Made by a program: the position numbers and the translations under genes. The notes beneath the pieces are model-generated. The model did not search any database. It worked only from the letters and a program-made list of their open reading frames with translations, and was not told where the DNA came from. A DNA stretch of 40,728 nucleotides, taken from positions 1 to 40,728 of IMG/VR virus record IMGVR_UViG_3300045977_000101; one strand, 5' to 3'. The DNA is from a virus. How positions within the stretch are numbered: the first letter of the stretch is position 1; the number at the start of each line of letters is the position of its first letter. This document shows positions 7,576 to 16,742 of the stretch, piece after piece.

Positions 7576-10500
7576 TCACGCTCCTGCGTAGTCCGACACC
7601 TTGCCGAGGTGACGACCGACGATAAAGCCGACACGTTCACCGTCCATGTAGATATCGCCACCAGCCGCATCCTGCGTGGCTGTACGTGCTGCGTTCGTAC
7701 CACCACCATTGCCTGTCGGCACACTCGGTGCGTCTGGCATCTCGTACTCGTATCGCACCTTTACCACTGGCTGCACCTTTGCGAACTGATCGAGAATCGC
7801 TGCACCAGCCTGCTGTGCACCAGCACTCGACTCGGTCACGAGTTCGCCAGTGAACACACCGATCAACTCGTCGAGTCGTTCGACCACCGTATCGAGTGCC
7901 TCGGCCATCCTCTCGCCTGCAGGCCTGAACTTGTCACCAACGAGGCCAGCAGCCTCGGCCTGCTCGAGTAACGCTGCCGTGGCCTCGTCTGTTGCGTAAC
8001 CGAAATCTTTCGCGAGTTGCCACACGTTCTGCAGTGGTCCCTGCAACGTCATCAACGCCTGGTCTGCGCCTGCTCCCTCTTTCAACGCGTTGAACGATTC
8101 GGTGATCGAGCCTGCGAAACCAGAGAACGATTGCTGATTCACGTATCCGAGATTCGCGAGCGCAGCCAGCGACTGTGACGCGAGATCGGCACGCTGCACG
8201 AATGGTCCGAGTTTCTCGTCTGTCAGCACCGACAACGACGCATTGAGCGTATCGAATCCCTCGGTGCTGCCGAGGCCAGCTGCGACTGCGTTTGCTTGGA
8301 ACGCCTGCAGCGTCGGTGCCATGGCTCGCAAGGCATCGACAGTGGACATCCCGGATCGCTTGAGTTCAGCGAACGCAGCTGGCAACGCGTTGCCTACGGC
8401 TTGCACGAGGCCAGCTGTCATCGGACCAGAGGCCAAGCCTTGCAGACCACCGAGCAACTGATCGGCCTGCAACGCCATGAACTCGCGTGCTACCTGCAGC
8501 TGTGGTGCACCTTCGCCAGCTGCGAGGCCAGCACGCACATCTTTCATCTGCTGCTTACTGACGACACCTCGCACGCGTGCCACGTCGTTGAGGCCTTCCG
8601 CGAGTTTCTTTGCTGCTTTGCTTTCTTTCTCGCTGGCCTCGCTCAACTTGGTAACGGTCTTTGCGTAAGCCTTTGTATCCTTTTCGTTGTTCAGGATGTT
8701 CTTGTTTACCTCGGCCTCGCTGATGCCGAGTCGCTTCGCCTGTGCGATCAGGTTCTCCCTGTCACCGTAGAACGCAAGCAATTCCTTGCGGTTCTCGACC
8801 ATCAACGCTTTGGCTTCCTTCGCGGCTTTCTTTGCCGTGAAGTAACCACCGATGGCACCAGCAATGGCACCGACACCAGCACCAATGGCCATGCCCATCG
8901 GACCAGCCACAGCACCAGCCATGGCACCAGACGCAGCACCACCAGCAGCACCAGCGAGCGCACCTTTGCCAGCACTCGTCGTGCCAGTCAGTGCAGCGAG
9001 ACTGGCACCACCAGAGAAACCAGCCATCGCACCACCAGCAGCAGCACCTGTTTTCGTCTTTGCAAAGTTCGCACTGCCAAACAGGCCACCGAGGCTGGTG
9101 GCGAATTGCTGGCCAGCCTTTGCACTGCCGAACACAGCACCGACACCACCAGAGATCTTGTCGAGGCCAGTGCCCATCCCTTGCGTGATCTGCGCCAGCT
9201 GGCTGAACGCCTCGACGGCACTATCGAGTTGAGCATTCCACTTACCAGTCGATTCGATGAACGTGTTAAAGCGATCATTTACCACCGACATCGGGATGCC
9301 GATGTCGTTGAACTTGGACGACAGCTGCTCGATCCCTTGCGTTGTCTGGCCGAGCACGCCAGTGATGCCAGCTACCTGGTACGAGTTGATCGCAATCGCG
9401 CCACCGATACCACGGATATCGCTGGCCTTGGCACCAGCCATGCCGATCTGGAATTGCTGGATGACTTTCGCGCCTTGCTCGCGTGCAGCACGCACCACAC
9501 CGGGATTGGTCGAAAGCGTGCGCAACGCTTCCTCGATCCCGGCCACAGCCTCAGGCTTGATCGCTTTCGCGATGTCCTTTGCGTCGAGCAGTTCACCAAA
9601 GATCTTTGCAGCTGCGTCATCGCCGAGTTTCCCTTTCAACTCTTTGATGTCGAGCGAGGCTTGGATCGCTTTCGCGACCTGATCACCACCACTCAGTTTC
9701 GCCAGCCGATCCTGATGATCCTTTTCGAGTTTCTCTCGTTCCTTGTGTTGCTTGGCGACAGCCTTTGCGGCTTTCTCGCCACCGTTCTCCAGCGCACGCA
9801 ACCGATCCTCTTGCTCCTTTTGATACTTGGCTCGCCGTTCCTTTACGTAGGCATCGAGTTCCTTTTGCGCGATGGCGTGTGCAGCACGATCAGCCTCAGG
9901 CGACAAGCCGATGTCGCCTGGTTTGCGACTGAACGAGATCGCTGGTCCCTCGTTGACAGCTGGCAGATTGGCCACGTCCAACTTGCCAGCATTGCGCTGC
10001 GTCAGCGCATCCATGTATTCGAGCGTGGCATTCAACGCTTTGCCTGCGATGTTCGCTGCACCGAGTGCAGGCACGAGGAACAACATCAGGCCATCGGTCA
10101 GATCGTCTTTGTACTTGTTACCGAGATCAACGCTCAGGCCGATCTGCTCGGACATCACCTCGTTGATGTTGGTGAAGTGATCCCATGCCTCTGACAGATT
10201 GTCGATTGTCTCGGACACGACATCGGTGTAACCACCGAGCGCATCAGCAGCAAGGCTCGACTCGTTCGCAGCTGCACCGAGTTCGGCACGCGTGTTCGTC
10301 AGTACGTTACCGAGCCTGCTGATCTGTTCACCGAGTGTGAGATTGGCCTCACCGAGCGTGGCTGCTTTCTCGGCTGCAGCCGACATCGCAGCCTCACCAA
10401 AGGCGAGTTTCTTTTGCTCGTCGTCCAGAGCCGATGCAGCCACGCCGATCTTGTCGGCATATTTCTGGTAAGCATCCTCTAACTTAACAGACAATCCTAG

Positions 10501-11289
10501 GTTATCTAGGATCATTGGCGACTGGCGAGACAAGGCCGTCGTAAGATCATCGACACTCTTTGCTGCGTCCGATCCCATGGCCTTACCGAGTTTCACGGCA
10601 ATGCTGGCCATCTCGTCGAACTCGATCCCCATCTTGTCGAGGCCGAGCAGCGAGGCCTTGTTACTCGCCTGCATGAGATCGACATCACTCACGAGGCCAC
10701 GTGTAGCCTCACGCAGATTACTGATCGCTGTGGACGCTGGTCCGGCACCACCTTGCAGCGATTGAAACGCTGTCCCCATCTGCGAGAGTTTCTGTCCCTC
10801 GGTCCACATCAGCGACAGCTGATTGGTGATCGCACCGAGTGCCTTTTCGGCAAGGCCGATCACGGTCATGCCAGCACCGAGGCCGAGGCCACTGCTGAAC
10901 ATGTCCATCAACTTGCCTGCTGGTGCTGCAGACTGCTCGGTGCTGGCTCGTGCTGCGTCGAGGCTGGCTTTTACTGCAGCCATATCGGCAGGCACTTGCC
11001 TACCCATCTTCGCGAACTTTTCCGTGGCCTCGTCGATCACGGCACCCATGCGCCTGAGTTCGCCACGCGTGAGTGCTTGCACACCACCATCGATGGCGTT
11101 GATCGCACGTACGGCGATCTGTGCTTGCTCGGCGATCTTGTTGCCGTTCAGCGAGTCGGCGAGTCGATTCGATGCCGATGAGGCTTTGCCTGCGTCTACC
11201 TCAAACGCACGTAGCTTTACCTCGACCTTGTCGAGTTCGCCGATGAACTTGGAAAAGTTCGCATCGAATGTCGCAGCTGTGCCAGCCAT
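7576..11289 (-). CDS. Tape measure protein
   Basis: 1237 residues, the longest gene, lying between the chaperone/connector block and the tail tip genes. The N-terminal region is helical and charged. A long middle section, residues about 440-560, is coiled-coil-like with many KE/EK pairs. An Ala/Gly-rich hydrophobic stretch near residues 740-830 contains GAVAGPMGMAIGAGVGAIAGAIGG, as in tape measure proteins that insert in the membrane during DNA entry. The C-terminal part is Ala-rich and helical. The product sets tail length and guides tube assembly. The start is preceded by GCGAGG. At about 0.15 nm per residue it would suggest a tail of roughly 185 nm. Confidence 0.93.
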   Translation of the reverse strand: MAGTAATFDANFSKFIGELDKVEVKLRAFEVDAGKASSASNRLADSLNGNKIAEQAQIAVRAINAIDGGVQALTRGELRRMGAVIDEATEKFAKMGRQVPADMAAVKASLDAARASTEQSAAPAGKLMDMFSSGLGLGAGMTVIGLAEKALGAITNQLSLMWTEGQKLSQMGTAFQSLQGGAGPASTAISNLREATRGLVSDVDLMQASNKASLLGLDKMGIEFDEMASIAVKLGKAMGSDAAKSVDDLTTALSRQSPMILDNLGLSVKLEDAYQKYADKIGVAASALDDEQKKLAFGEAAMSAAAEKAATLGEANLTLGEQISRLGNVLTNTRAELGAAANESSLAADALGGYTDVVSETIDNLSEAWDHFTNINEVMSEQIGLSVDLGNKYKDDLTDGLMLFLVPALGAANIAGKALNATLEYMDALTQRNAGKLDVANLPAVNEGPAISFSRKPGDIGLSPEADRAAHAIAQKELDAYVKERRAKYQKEQEDRLRALENGGEKAAKAVAKQHKEREKLEKDHQDRLAKLSGGDQVAKAIQASLDIKELKGKLGDDAAAKIFGELLDAKDIAKAIKPEAVAGIEEALRTLSTNPGVVRAAREQGAKVIQQFQIGMAGAKASDIRGIGGAIAINSYQVAGITGVLGQTTQGIEQLSSKFNDIGIPMSVVNDRFNTFIESTGKWNAQLDSAVEAFSQLAQITQGMGTGLDKISGGVGAVFGSAKAGQQFATSLGGLFGSANFAKTKTGAAAGGAMAGFSGGASLAALTGTTSAGKGALAGAAGGAASGAMAGAVAGPMGMAIGAGVGAIAGAIGGYFTAKKAAKEAKALMVENRKELLAFYGDRENLIAQAKRLGISEAEVNKNILNNEKDTKAYAKTVTKLSEASEKESKAAKKLAEGLNDVARVRGVVSKQQMKDVRAGLAAGEGAPQLQVAREFMALQADQLLGGLQGLASGPMTAGLVQAVGNALPAAFAELKRSGMSTVDALRAMAPTLQAFQANAVAAGLGSTEGFDTLNASLSVLTDEKLGPFVQRADLASQSLAALANLGYVNQQSFSGFAGSITESFNALKEGAGADQALMTLQGPLQNVWQLAKDFGYATDEATAALLEQAEAAGLVGDKFRPAGERMAEALDTVVERLDELIGVFTGELVTESSAGAQQAGAAILDQFAKVQPVVKVRYEYEMPDAPSVPTGNGGGTNAARTATQDAAGGDIYMDGERVGFIVGRHLGKVSDYAGA

Positions 11290-11307
11290 ATTCGTGTGCC
11301 TCGCTGC

Positions 11308-11739
11308 TTACTCGATGTGGATACCAGGCAGGCCAGCATCGCGACCGACGATGCGTGGCTTGCCGAGTTCGGCTGGTGTGTGCTCGATCACGCTGTCGAT
11401 CAATCGTGCTTGCAGCTGCTTACGTTCATCGACAGCAGCTGGCACGAGGTGCGGATGTTTCGGTGTCTTTTCTGTGCCGAACTCGAGGTGTGCTGCGTAG
11501 TCCACACCGACACGCACACGACCACGAATCACGTAGCCATCAGTACGCACGATGGCTGTGATCGATTTCACGAGATCGCCAGACTCCACTGGTGCAGCAG
11601 CTGCCGTGCGTTCGGCTGTGCGTCGTGTGGTTTCGGACACATCCTCATACGCTGCACGCACAACATCCTGTCCGTACGCGTGCAGCAGATGCTGCATCTT
11701 GTCGAGGCCAGTAAAGCGTAAGCGTGCCGTATTGCCCAT
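11308..11739 (-). CDS. HK97 gp10-like neck/tail completion protein
   Basis: 143 residues. The central VGVDYAAHLEFGT followed by KHPHLVPAA is characteristic of the HK97 gp10-like family (minor head-tail joining proteins), and the N-terminal helix with repeated RRTAERTAAAAPV also fits. In most genomes this gene sits between the head-closure and tail-terminator genes. Here it lies after the two tail chaperones and just before the tape measure gene. The ATG follows the previous stop by 2 bases, so it belongs to the same operon. Confidence 0.85.
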   Translation of the reverse strand: MGNTARLRFTGLDKMQHLLHAYGQDVVRAAYEDVSETTRRTAERTAAAAPVESGDLVKSITAIVRTDGYVIRGRVRVGVDYAAHLEFGTEKTPKHPHLVPAAVDERKQLQARLIDSVIEHTPAELGKPRIVGRDAGLPGIHIE

Positions 11740-11741
11740 CG

Positions 11742-12014
11742 CTAGATGTCCTCACGTCTGTCGAGGCCGAGCAGCTGTCGTGGTGTCAACGTGCGGCCTC
11801 GTGTGACCCATGGCGACAGCAACCAGCAGGCGAGTTCAGCAATGCGATGGCGTTCGGCCTCGTCGAGTTGTCGCCATCCCTCGACGAGGTATCCGAACTC
11901 GCGTGGTGTGTACCGTGGCAGTTCCCATGGACGCAGGCCGAGCACACCGTAAGCAAACGGCTGCACGCGTTCATACCACGCGTGCAGTGGTCCCGTGCTC
12001 GGTGCAGTCGGCAC
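11742..12014 (-). CDS. Tail assembly chaperone-like protein (second)
   Basis: 90 residues from a GTG two bases after the stop of the first chaperone-like gene. The sequence has YGVLGLRPWELPRYTPREFGYLVEGW, which resembles the small phage tail chaperone families (Phage_TAC types). It lies directly ahead of gp10-like and tape measure genes. Its frame is -1 relative to the upstream gene and is open upstream of the GTG, so a frameshift product is possible as in lambda G/GT. No slippery heptamer is visible, and independent initiation is simpler. Confidence 0.75.
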   Translation of the reverse strand: MPTAPSTGPLHAWYERVQPFAYGVLGLRPWELPRYTPREFGYLVEGWRQLDEAERHRIAELACWLLSPWVTRGRTLTPRQLLGLDRREDI

Positions 12015-12016
12015 GT

Positions 12017-12370
12017 CTAAGGGATCGCTACACCTTCCTCGTCGTCGTCTGGTGCTGTGTCGATTTGCTTGTACCAGGCCGAGGCCTCGATGGCATCGGT
12101 GATGTCCTTGCGTAACTGACGCACGTTGCTGCCGTGTTCCAGCACGTACGCATCGAGTGCCTTACGCACCGTGGCCTGTGTGAGGTTCTTATCTTCCCAA
12201 CGAAAGCCAGCCCACAGCAGCAGCACCAGCGATGTAAACGACCACTGCTGCAGGCTGGCGACAATGGCACCAGTCGGCTTGCCACCACTGGCATCCTCAA
12301 GTGCGAGCATGGCTGCGATGTCGTATCGCAACGCACGCTCTTTCTGTGCAAACACGAATCGCTTATCCAC
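12017..12370 (-). CDS. Tail assembly chaperone-like protein (first)
   Basis: 117 residues with a strong GAGGGAGG ribosome binding site. The N-terminus MDKRFVFAQKERALRYDIAAMLALED resembles GTA gp10/gp11-like and other phage tail chaperone proteins. The acidic tail DDDEEGVAIP precedes the second chaperone gene. It sits between the tail tube gene and the second chaperone, the usual place. It should keep the tape measure protein soluble during tail assembly. Confidence 0.75.
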   Translation of the reverse strand: MDKRFVFAQKERALRYDIAAMLALEDASGGKPTGAIVASLQQWSFTSLVLLLWAGFRWEDKNLTQATVRKALDAYVLEHGSNVRQLRKDITDAIEASAWYKQIDTAPDDDEEGVAIP

Positions 12371-12423
12371 GCGTTGCCTCCCTCAGTTAATCGCGTGTCG
12401 AGCGTGAACGACGAGGCACGTGA

Positions 12424-12852
12424 TCAGCGACGTGCAGCAGCGACAGCGATCACGCCATGCGTCTCGGTATTGATGTTCAATTCCACCTCCAACTCACTGA
12501 GCGTTCCCGGTTCGGCGTTCGGGATCGACTGCGCACGTAGCACGTTGCACGTGCCGGTGATCTCTGGACCTCCGACCGTATCGCCAAACGGCTGATACAC
12601 GAATGGCGCATCGATGACACCTTTCGCACTGCGTGCAAACGTCAGTGCCTCGGTGGTCGCTTTCAATCGCAGCGTCAGTCGATCCCGTTCATACGTAGGC
12701 TCGAACTCACGCTTCTGCGATGTGACGACTGTCGCGTCCACTTCCTCGGCCTCGTTGCTCGCAGCGATAGCACGCAGGAACGGATCGACGACAGTCGCTG
12801 TCGGTCCAGGCGGGATCGTGATCTCGAAATGTGCACCTTTGCCAGTAGCCAT
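12424..12852 (-). CDS. Major tail (tube) protein
   Basis: 142 residues preceded by GAGGGAG. The compact beta-rich sequence (GAHFEITIPPG, then LTLRLKATTEAL, PEITGTCNVL and LEVELNINTETHG) matches the size and pattern of siphoviral tube proteins. It lies between the tail terminator-like gene and the chaperones, which is the canonical position. The product would form stacked hexameric rings around the tape measure. The identity rests mainly on position and fold-like pattern. Confidence 0.8.
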   Translation of the reverse strand: MATGKGAHFEITIPPGPTATVVDPFLRAIAASNEAEEVDATVVTSQKREFEPTYERDRLTLRLKATTEALTFARSAKGVIDAPFVYQPFGDTVGGPEITGTCNVLRAQSIPNAEPGTLSELEVELNINTETHGVIAVAAARR

Positions 12853-12870
12853 CTGCGTTCTCCCTCGTTG

Positions 12871-13290
12871 TTACAGTGCACGCACGCGAAACCACAGGGG
12901 ACGCCTGCGCACGGTTACACCAGACACGTCCTCGCGTATCTCACCTAGTGCCTGCTCGTATGTGACATCAGCAGGCGCACCGACGAATCCAGCGACTGTC
13001 AGCAACCGACCATCCATCGACTCGCGAACAGCACTGGCGATCTGGCCGATCTCGTACGAGCCTCGGTAATCACTGACTGGTGTGACTGACAGCACGGCAT
13101 CGACACCACCGAGTGAGAACGTGTCATCGTCGGTTTCGGTTTCCACCTCGACGACGATGTAAGGCCTCGTCGTACCAGTGGCGATCTCGTTGCCGATGCG
13201 TGCGGCAGGCACGAGCGCAGTCACACCAGCGTCGGCCTGCAAGTGATCGACAACGGCACTCACGATGCTGCCGACACCACTGGTGCGCAT
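12871..13290 (-). CDS. Tail terminator-like protein (DUF3168 type)
   Basis: 139 residues from an ATG that overlaps the upstream stop as TGATG; a GTG one codon earlier is also possible. The sequence VVDHLQADAGVTALVPAARIGNE, then PYIVVEVETE and YEIGQIASAVRESMDG, resembles the DUF3168/tail completion family that caps the tube at the head-proximal end. Its position between head closure and tube genes supports this. Confidence 0.8.
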   Translation of the reverse strand: MRTSGVGSIVSAVVDHLQADAGVTALVPAARIGNEIATGTTRPYIVVEVETETDDDTFSLGGVDAVLSVTPVSDYRGSYEIGQIASAVRESMDGRLLTVAGFVGAPADVTYEQALGEIREDVSGVTVRRRPLWFRVRAL

Positions 13291-13676
13291 CACGCAGCCT
13301 CACTCACTCGCGATGAGCAGTAGCACTGCAGCAACTGTCGTCGCACGATCTCGACTGGTGGCCCATTCACCTCAAGCACGAGGCCTCGTGCTGGCCATGT
13401 GATCCGTGTGCCAGCAGTGATCCCGTCATGCCATCGCAGCGTCACCATGAACGCCAGCGACACCTCGATGGCCTGTGCCTGCAAACGTTCGACACCTTGC
13501 AACGAATCGATCTGCGCAAAGACATCCGCTGGTGTCAGTGGTGTCCATGCCTCAGTGAATCCACCATGGCCATCGTCCACGAGTTGCAGACTCGCGAGAG
13601 ACACACGCTCGACGAGTCGGCCTGCTACCTCGATCCGACGCAGCGTGCGACGACGAACATCAGTAAGCGTGGCCAT
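13290..13676 (-). CDS. Head closure/head-tail joining protein
   Basis: 128 residues, starting with an ATG inside a TGATG overlap with the upstream gene. Segments such as DGHGGFTEAWTPLTPADVFAQIDSLQGVERLQAQA and FMVTLRWHDGITAGTRITW are typical of the SPP1 gp16/HK97 gp7 head-tail joining family (Phage_H_T_join). It should seal the portal-connector channel after packaging. Confidence 0.85.
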   Translation of the reverse strand: MATLTDVRRRTLRRIEVAGRLVERVSLASLQLVDDGHGGFTEAWTPLTPADVFAQIDSLQGVERLQAQAIEVSLAFMVTLRWHDGITAGTRITWPARGLVLEVNGPPVEIVRRQLLQCYCSSRVSEAA

Positions 13677-14221
13677 CAGATCTGCACGATCCCGAACTGG
13701 TGATGCAGCGTGGTGAGGAAACCTCGCACACGCTCGACGAGTTCGGGATCGTCTCGGTGCTGGTAGTGCAGCAACGCAACATCGAGCACGGCTTGCTTAA
13801 GATCGGCTGGCACCTGGTCGGCCGCATATCCGGCCTCGACTGTCACCTCGTACGCACTCGTGTAGTACGCATCAGCAGTCACACGCAGCAACGCTGGCGT
13901 AACTGTCAGCACGTACGCATAGGACAACGGATCGACGACGACGAACACACCGAGCGAATCAATCGACTGCACCTCGGTGATCGCGACCACAGGCGTGATC
14001 GGCAACTCGATCCGATAGTCGGCCTGCGTGGTGATCGCGAACGTGCCAGCCACGAGCACGTGGCCTGTGTACATTTCGATCTCGGTGCGTGCCACGGTGA
14101 TCAGTCGTTCACACGTCGCACGCTCGGCCTCGTCGGTGATGCGTGCCCACACCATCAGTTCGTCGGCTGTCACAGGTTCGACAGCACCAGCTGCTGTGGC
14201 CAGCCGACGAGTCTGGATCAC
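13676..14221 (-). CDS. Head-tail connector (HK97 gp6-like adaptor)
   Basis: 181 residues from a GTG that overlaps the upstream stop, with AAGGTGG ahead of it. The helical N-terminus (VTADELMVWARITDEAERATCERLITVARTEIEMYTG) and the later VEAGYAADQVPADLKQAVLDVALLHYQHRDD match the gp6-like/Phage_connect family that binds beneath the portal. Order and overlaps with head-closure genes agree. Confidence 0.88.
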   Translation of the reverse strand: MIQTRRLATAAGAVEPVTADELMVWARITDEAERATCERLITVARTEIEMYTGHVLVAGTFAITTQADYRIELPITPVVAITEVQSIDSLGVFVVVDPLSYAYVLTVTPALLRVTADAYYTSAYEVTVEAGYAADQVPADLKQAVLDVALLHYQHRDDPELVERVRGFLTTLHHQFGIVQI

Positions 14222-14484
14222 CGTTTGCCACCTTTGTTGCGACCGAGTGCATCGGCACCACCAGCACGCGTGCTCGGTCGCTGATCACGCGTGTCTGGTG
14301 TCGGTGGATACACACGGCGTTCGATGTGTTCCTCTGGCTCTGGCTCTGGCTCTGGTGGAATCGGCACCTCAGACTTGAGGATCGTCACACCACCAGTGCC
14401 AGCCACCACGTGCTCACGTTGGCGTGATTGCGCACGTGTCGGCCACACAGCCTCAGCAGCGATGTTCGATGGACGTTCGGCCAT
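14218..14484 (-). CDS. Small protein with Pro-Glu repeat
   Basis: 88 residues between capsid and connector genes, overlapping the connector start. It is charged and mostly disordered in appearance. It contains PPEPEPEPEE, encoded by a repeat of GGCTCT-like units at about 14333-14352, and ends GRNKGGKR. Phages often have a short head-region protein here (decoration, or Ig-like or lysine-rich accessory), but I recognise no family. Confidence 0.7.
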   Translation of the reverse strand: MAERPSNIAAEAVWPTRAQSRQREHVVAGTGGVTILKSEVPIPPEPEPEPEEHIERRVYPPTPDTRDQRPSTRAGGADALGRNKGGKR

Positions 14485-14505
14485 TGGTCATCACCGAGTT
14501 ACAGA

Positions 14506-15783
14506 TCAGGGACCGACAACAACTGGCACACCGAGGCTGGTCACTTCACCGAACGCACCAGGCGTGTACACGGCAAGTGCGAAACGTTCCTCGGCACGGA
14601 TCGCTGTCATGTTGCGGATGAAGTAATCCGCGTGCGTGTTCGCAGCCTCGACGGCGATGCCTCCCTTGCGGAAGATCTGCGCACCAAGTTGGAACGCACC
14701 AACGAGCGCAGTGGCTGCAGGCATCGCCGGAGTCACGACGACATTCAATCCCCACAGACGCTGCTGCAGTGGTGACGAGAACGGACCACCAGCGAGATAC
14801 TCGCCATTGGTCGCCTTGGTGAGCATGATCGTCTGCCAGTCGGCAGGATTCATCACCACTGCGTCAGGGAACATGTACGACGCACCAGCAATGGCACTGG
14901 CCTGACGCAGGATCGCATCCATGTTGTTTTCGGGATCGGTGCGCACGACATCCGGTGCGAGGCCGACACGGTTACGAATGCCGGTGATGTTGGGACCGAT
15001 GCCATCACCGTTGAGGATCTGATCTTCTTCTTCCTGCTGCACGAACACCACGAGACGGCCATCGATGTAACTGCGCAGCTGTGGCACGTCGTCGAGCATT
15101 TCATCCGTGACTGGCAACCACGTGGCGATCTTTTTTACGAGATCGGTTTTCTGCACGAAGATCAGCGTTGATTCGGGCTTGACTGCACCCTCGGCCACAG
15201 CAGCCGCACCGTTCACGCTGCCCTGTTCCTCCATGTAGATCACAGCGTTGCTGTCGGTGGTGCCACTCGCGATCAGATCGGCAATCACCAGACGCTGCAT
15301 CCGCACTGGCTGCAGGCCGAGATTCTGTGGCACGAGCAACGGACCACCACTGCCAGCACTGCTGTCGAGTGTGGTGGCCTGCATCGGCACCTCAAGATCG
15401 ATGGTGCCACTGGACCAGCCACGAGGCCGAGCCTTGCCACGAATGCCATCGCGATACACAGCCGACATCACCAGCTGCTGACCGAGCGACAGTGCACGCT
15501 GTGTCTGGAAACCAGCTGCACCACGATCAATCACAGCACGCTGTGTCTGTGCCTGCTGATCCTGAAAGGCCGACAACTGCGCTCGCATCTCATCGTCGCC
15601 AGTCAGTGCGTCGATCCGAGCCTTGATTGCTTTCGCTGCGTCCAGGTGCGACTGCACCTCGGCACGCTCGGCATCGGTAAGTTCTCGGTTCTCTGTCTCG
15701 GCTGCAGCCATGAACGTGCGTGCCTTGTTCAAGGCCTCATCACGTTCCGACGACAGCGTGTGTCGAATCGGTAGCATCTGCAT
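14506..15783 (-). CDS. Major capsid protein, HK97 fold with N-terminal scaffold
   Basis: 425 residues with a CAGGGAG ribosome binding site. The first ~95 residues are helical and charged (RDEALNKARTFMAAAETENRELTDAE), like the delta/scaffold domain that the prohead protease removes. The remainder carries HK97-type features: VKPESTLIF near the E-loop/P-domain start, ATWLPVTDEMLDDVPQLRSYID, QILNGDGIGPNITGI, MNPADWQTIML and RKGGIAVEAANTHADYFIRN. It lies just downstream of the S49 protease. The product forms the icosahedral shell. Confidence 0.96.
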   Translation of the reverse strand: MQMLPIRHTLSSERDEALNKARTFMAAAETENRELTDAERAEVQSHLDAAKAIKARIDALTGDDEMRAQLSAFQDQQAQTQRAVIDRGAAGFQTQRALSLGQQLVMSAVYRDGIRGKARPRGWSSGTIDLEVPMQATTLDSSAGSGGPLLVPQNLGLQPVRMQRLVIADLIASGTTDSNAVIYMEEQGSVNGAAAVAEGAVKPESTLIFVQKTDLVKKIATWLPVTDEMLDDVPQLRSYIDGRLVVFVQQEEEDQILNGDGIGPNITGIRNRVGLAPDVVRTDPENNMDAILRQASAIAGASYMFPDAVVMNPADWQTIMLTKATNGEYLAGGPFSSPLQQRLWGLNVVVTPAMPAATALVGAFQLGAQIFRKGGIAVEAANTHADYFIRNMTAIRAEERFALAVYTPGAFGEVTSLGVPVVVGP

Positions 15784-15812
15784 CGTCGTTTCTCCCTGTC
15801 GTCTGTGCTGCG

Positions 15813-16742
15813 TCAGATCGCAGCCTCGGCCATCGCCAGCTGCAGGCGCAGCGATTCAGCCGAGGCCACACGAGGCCGAGGCTGCTGCTGCGTGGTGTGC
15901 GCTCGTGTGCGTGCCTCTGTCGTTGCGATGCGCAGCACGTCTGGCCAACCACCGATCTCGGTCGCCATGCCACAGGCCTCGGCCTGCGTGGCGTCGAGCA
16001 CTCGGCCTCGGCCGAACGACTCACGCACCTTGCCAGCACTGACACCACGTCCCTTCGCGATCCGAGATACGAATCGCGTGTAGTGCGCATCAATGCGTTG
16101 CTGCATGGCCTCGCGATCCTCGTCGCTCAGAGGCTGGTAAGGATTCGCTTCCGCCTTGAACTCGCCAGCCTTGATCAGCGTCGGTGTCACGCCTTCCTGA
16201 TCGAGTGCTCGCGAGGTGTCGAAATGCACGGCATACACACCAATCGATCCGAGTTCGGCACTCGGTGTCGCGACGATGTGCGAGGCACCAGCGATCAGCC
16301 AGTACGCAGCCGACGCACCGAGGCCATCGACAAATGCGATCACTGGCTTGTGCTTGTTCAACTCGGCGATCTGATTCGCCATTTCGTCGATGCCGTACAC
16401 ACCACCTCCCGGCGAATCGACGTGCAGCACAATGGATCGCGTGCTCGTGTCGTCTCGTGCCTGTGCCAGCTGCAACGACAAGAGATCGAGCGAGGTGCCA
16501 CCGAGGATTTCGGACCACATCGATGCACGCTTGCTGATTACACCGTGCACAGGAATCACAGCCACGGTGTCGAGTGCCTGAGCCTGTACACGTTCACGAG
16601 GCACAGCAGCCTCGGTGTGCAACTCAGGCAACGCGAGATCGCGTGCTGCTCGTGCTGCTCGCTGCCACTGCGACCAGAGGCCGAGGAAACGAGATGGCAT
16701 GACTGCAGCCAGTCCTGATTCGTCGAATAGCACTGGTGTCAT
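15813..16742 (-). CDS. Prohead protease/S49 (SppA-like) serine peptidase
   Basis: 309 residues, starting in an ATGA overlap with the portal stop. The SppA/protein C-type S49 pattern is clear: VAVIPVHGVIS near 60-70, VLHVDSPGGGVYG near 106-117, GLGASAAYWLIA with probable nucleophile Ser144, GSIGVYAV, and the Lys region LIKAGEFKAEANPYQPLSDED near 189-207, with a catalytic lysine expected there. The C-terminal ~60 residues are Gln/Arg/Ala rich. It probably matures the capsid by cleaving the scaffold domain of the neighbouring capsid protein. Confidence 0.93.
   Translation of the reverse strand: MTPVLFDESGLAAVMPSRFLGLWSQWQRAARAARDLALPELHTEAAVPRERVQAQALDTVAVIPVHGVISKRASMWSEILGGTSLDLLSLQLAQARDDTSTRSIVLHVDSPGGGVYGIDEMANQIAELNKHKPVIAFVDGLGASAAYWLIAGASHIVATPSAELGSIGVYAVHFDTSRALDQEGVTPTLIKAGEFKAEANPYQPLSDEDREAMQQRIDAHYTRFVSRIAKGRGVSAGKVRESFGRGRVLDATQAEACGMATEIGGWPDVLRIATTEARTRAHTTQQQPRPRVASAESLRLQLAMAEAAI

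Noticed and set aside
8296-10194. 632-codon open frame on the plus strand opposite the tape measure gene
   Set aside because: No ribosome binding site, low-complexity His/Arg/Ser/Cys-rich translation, and full antisense overlap with a clear tape measure gene. Strong codon bias removes stop codons from the opposite frame.
12000-12060. Programmed frameshift between the two chaperone genes
   Set aside because: The frames are in the right -1 relation and open, but no slippery heptamer is visible and a GTG start lies two bases after the stop.
15720-16718. 332-codon plus-strand open frame
   Set aside because: Antisense to the S49 protease, whose catalytic motifs are complete.
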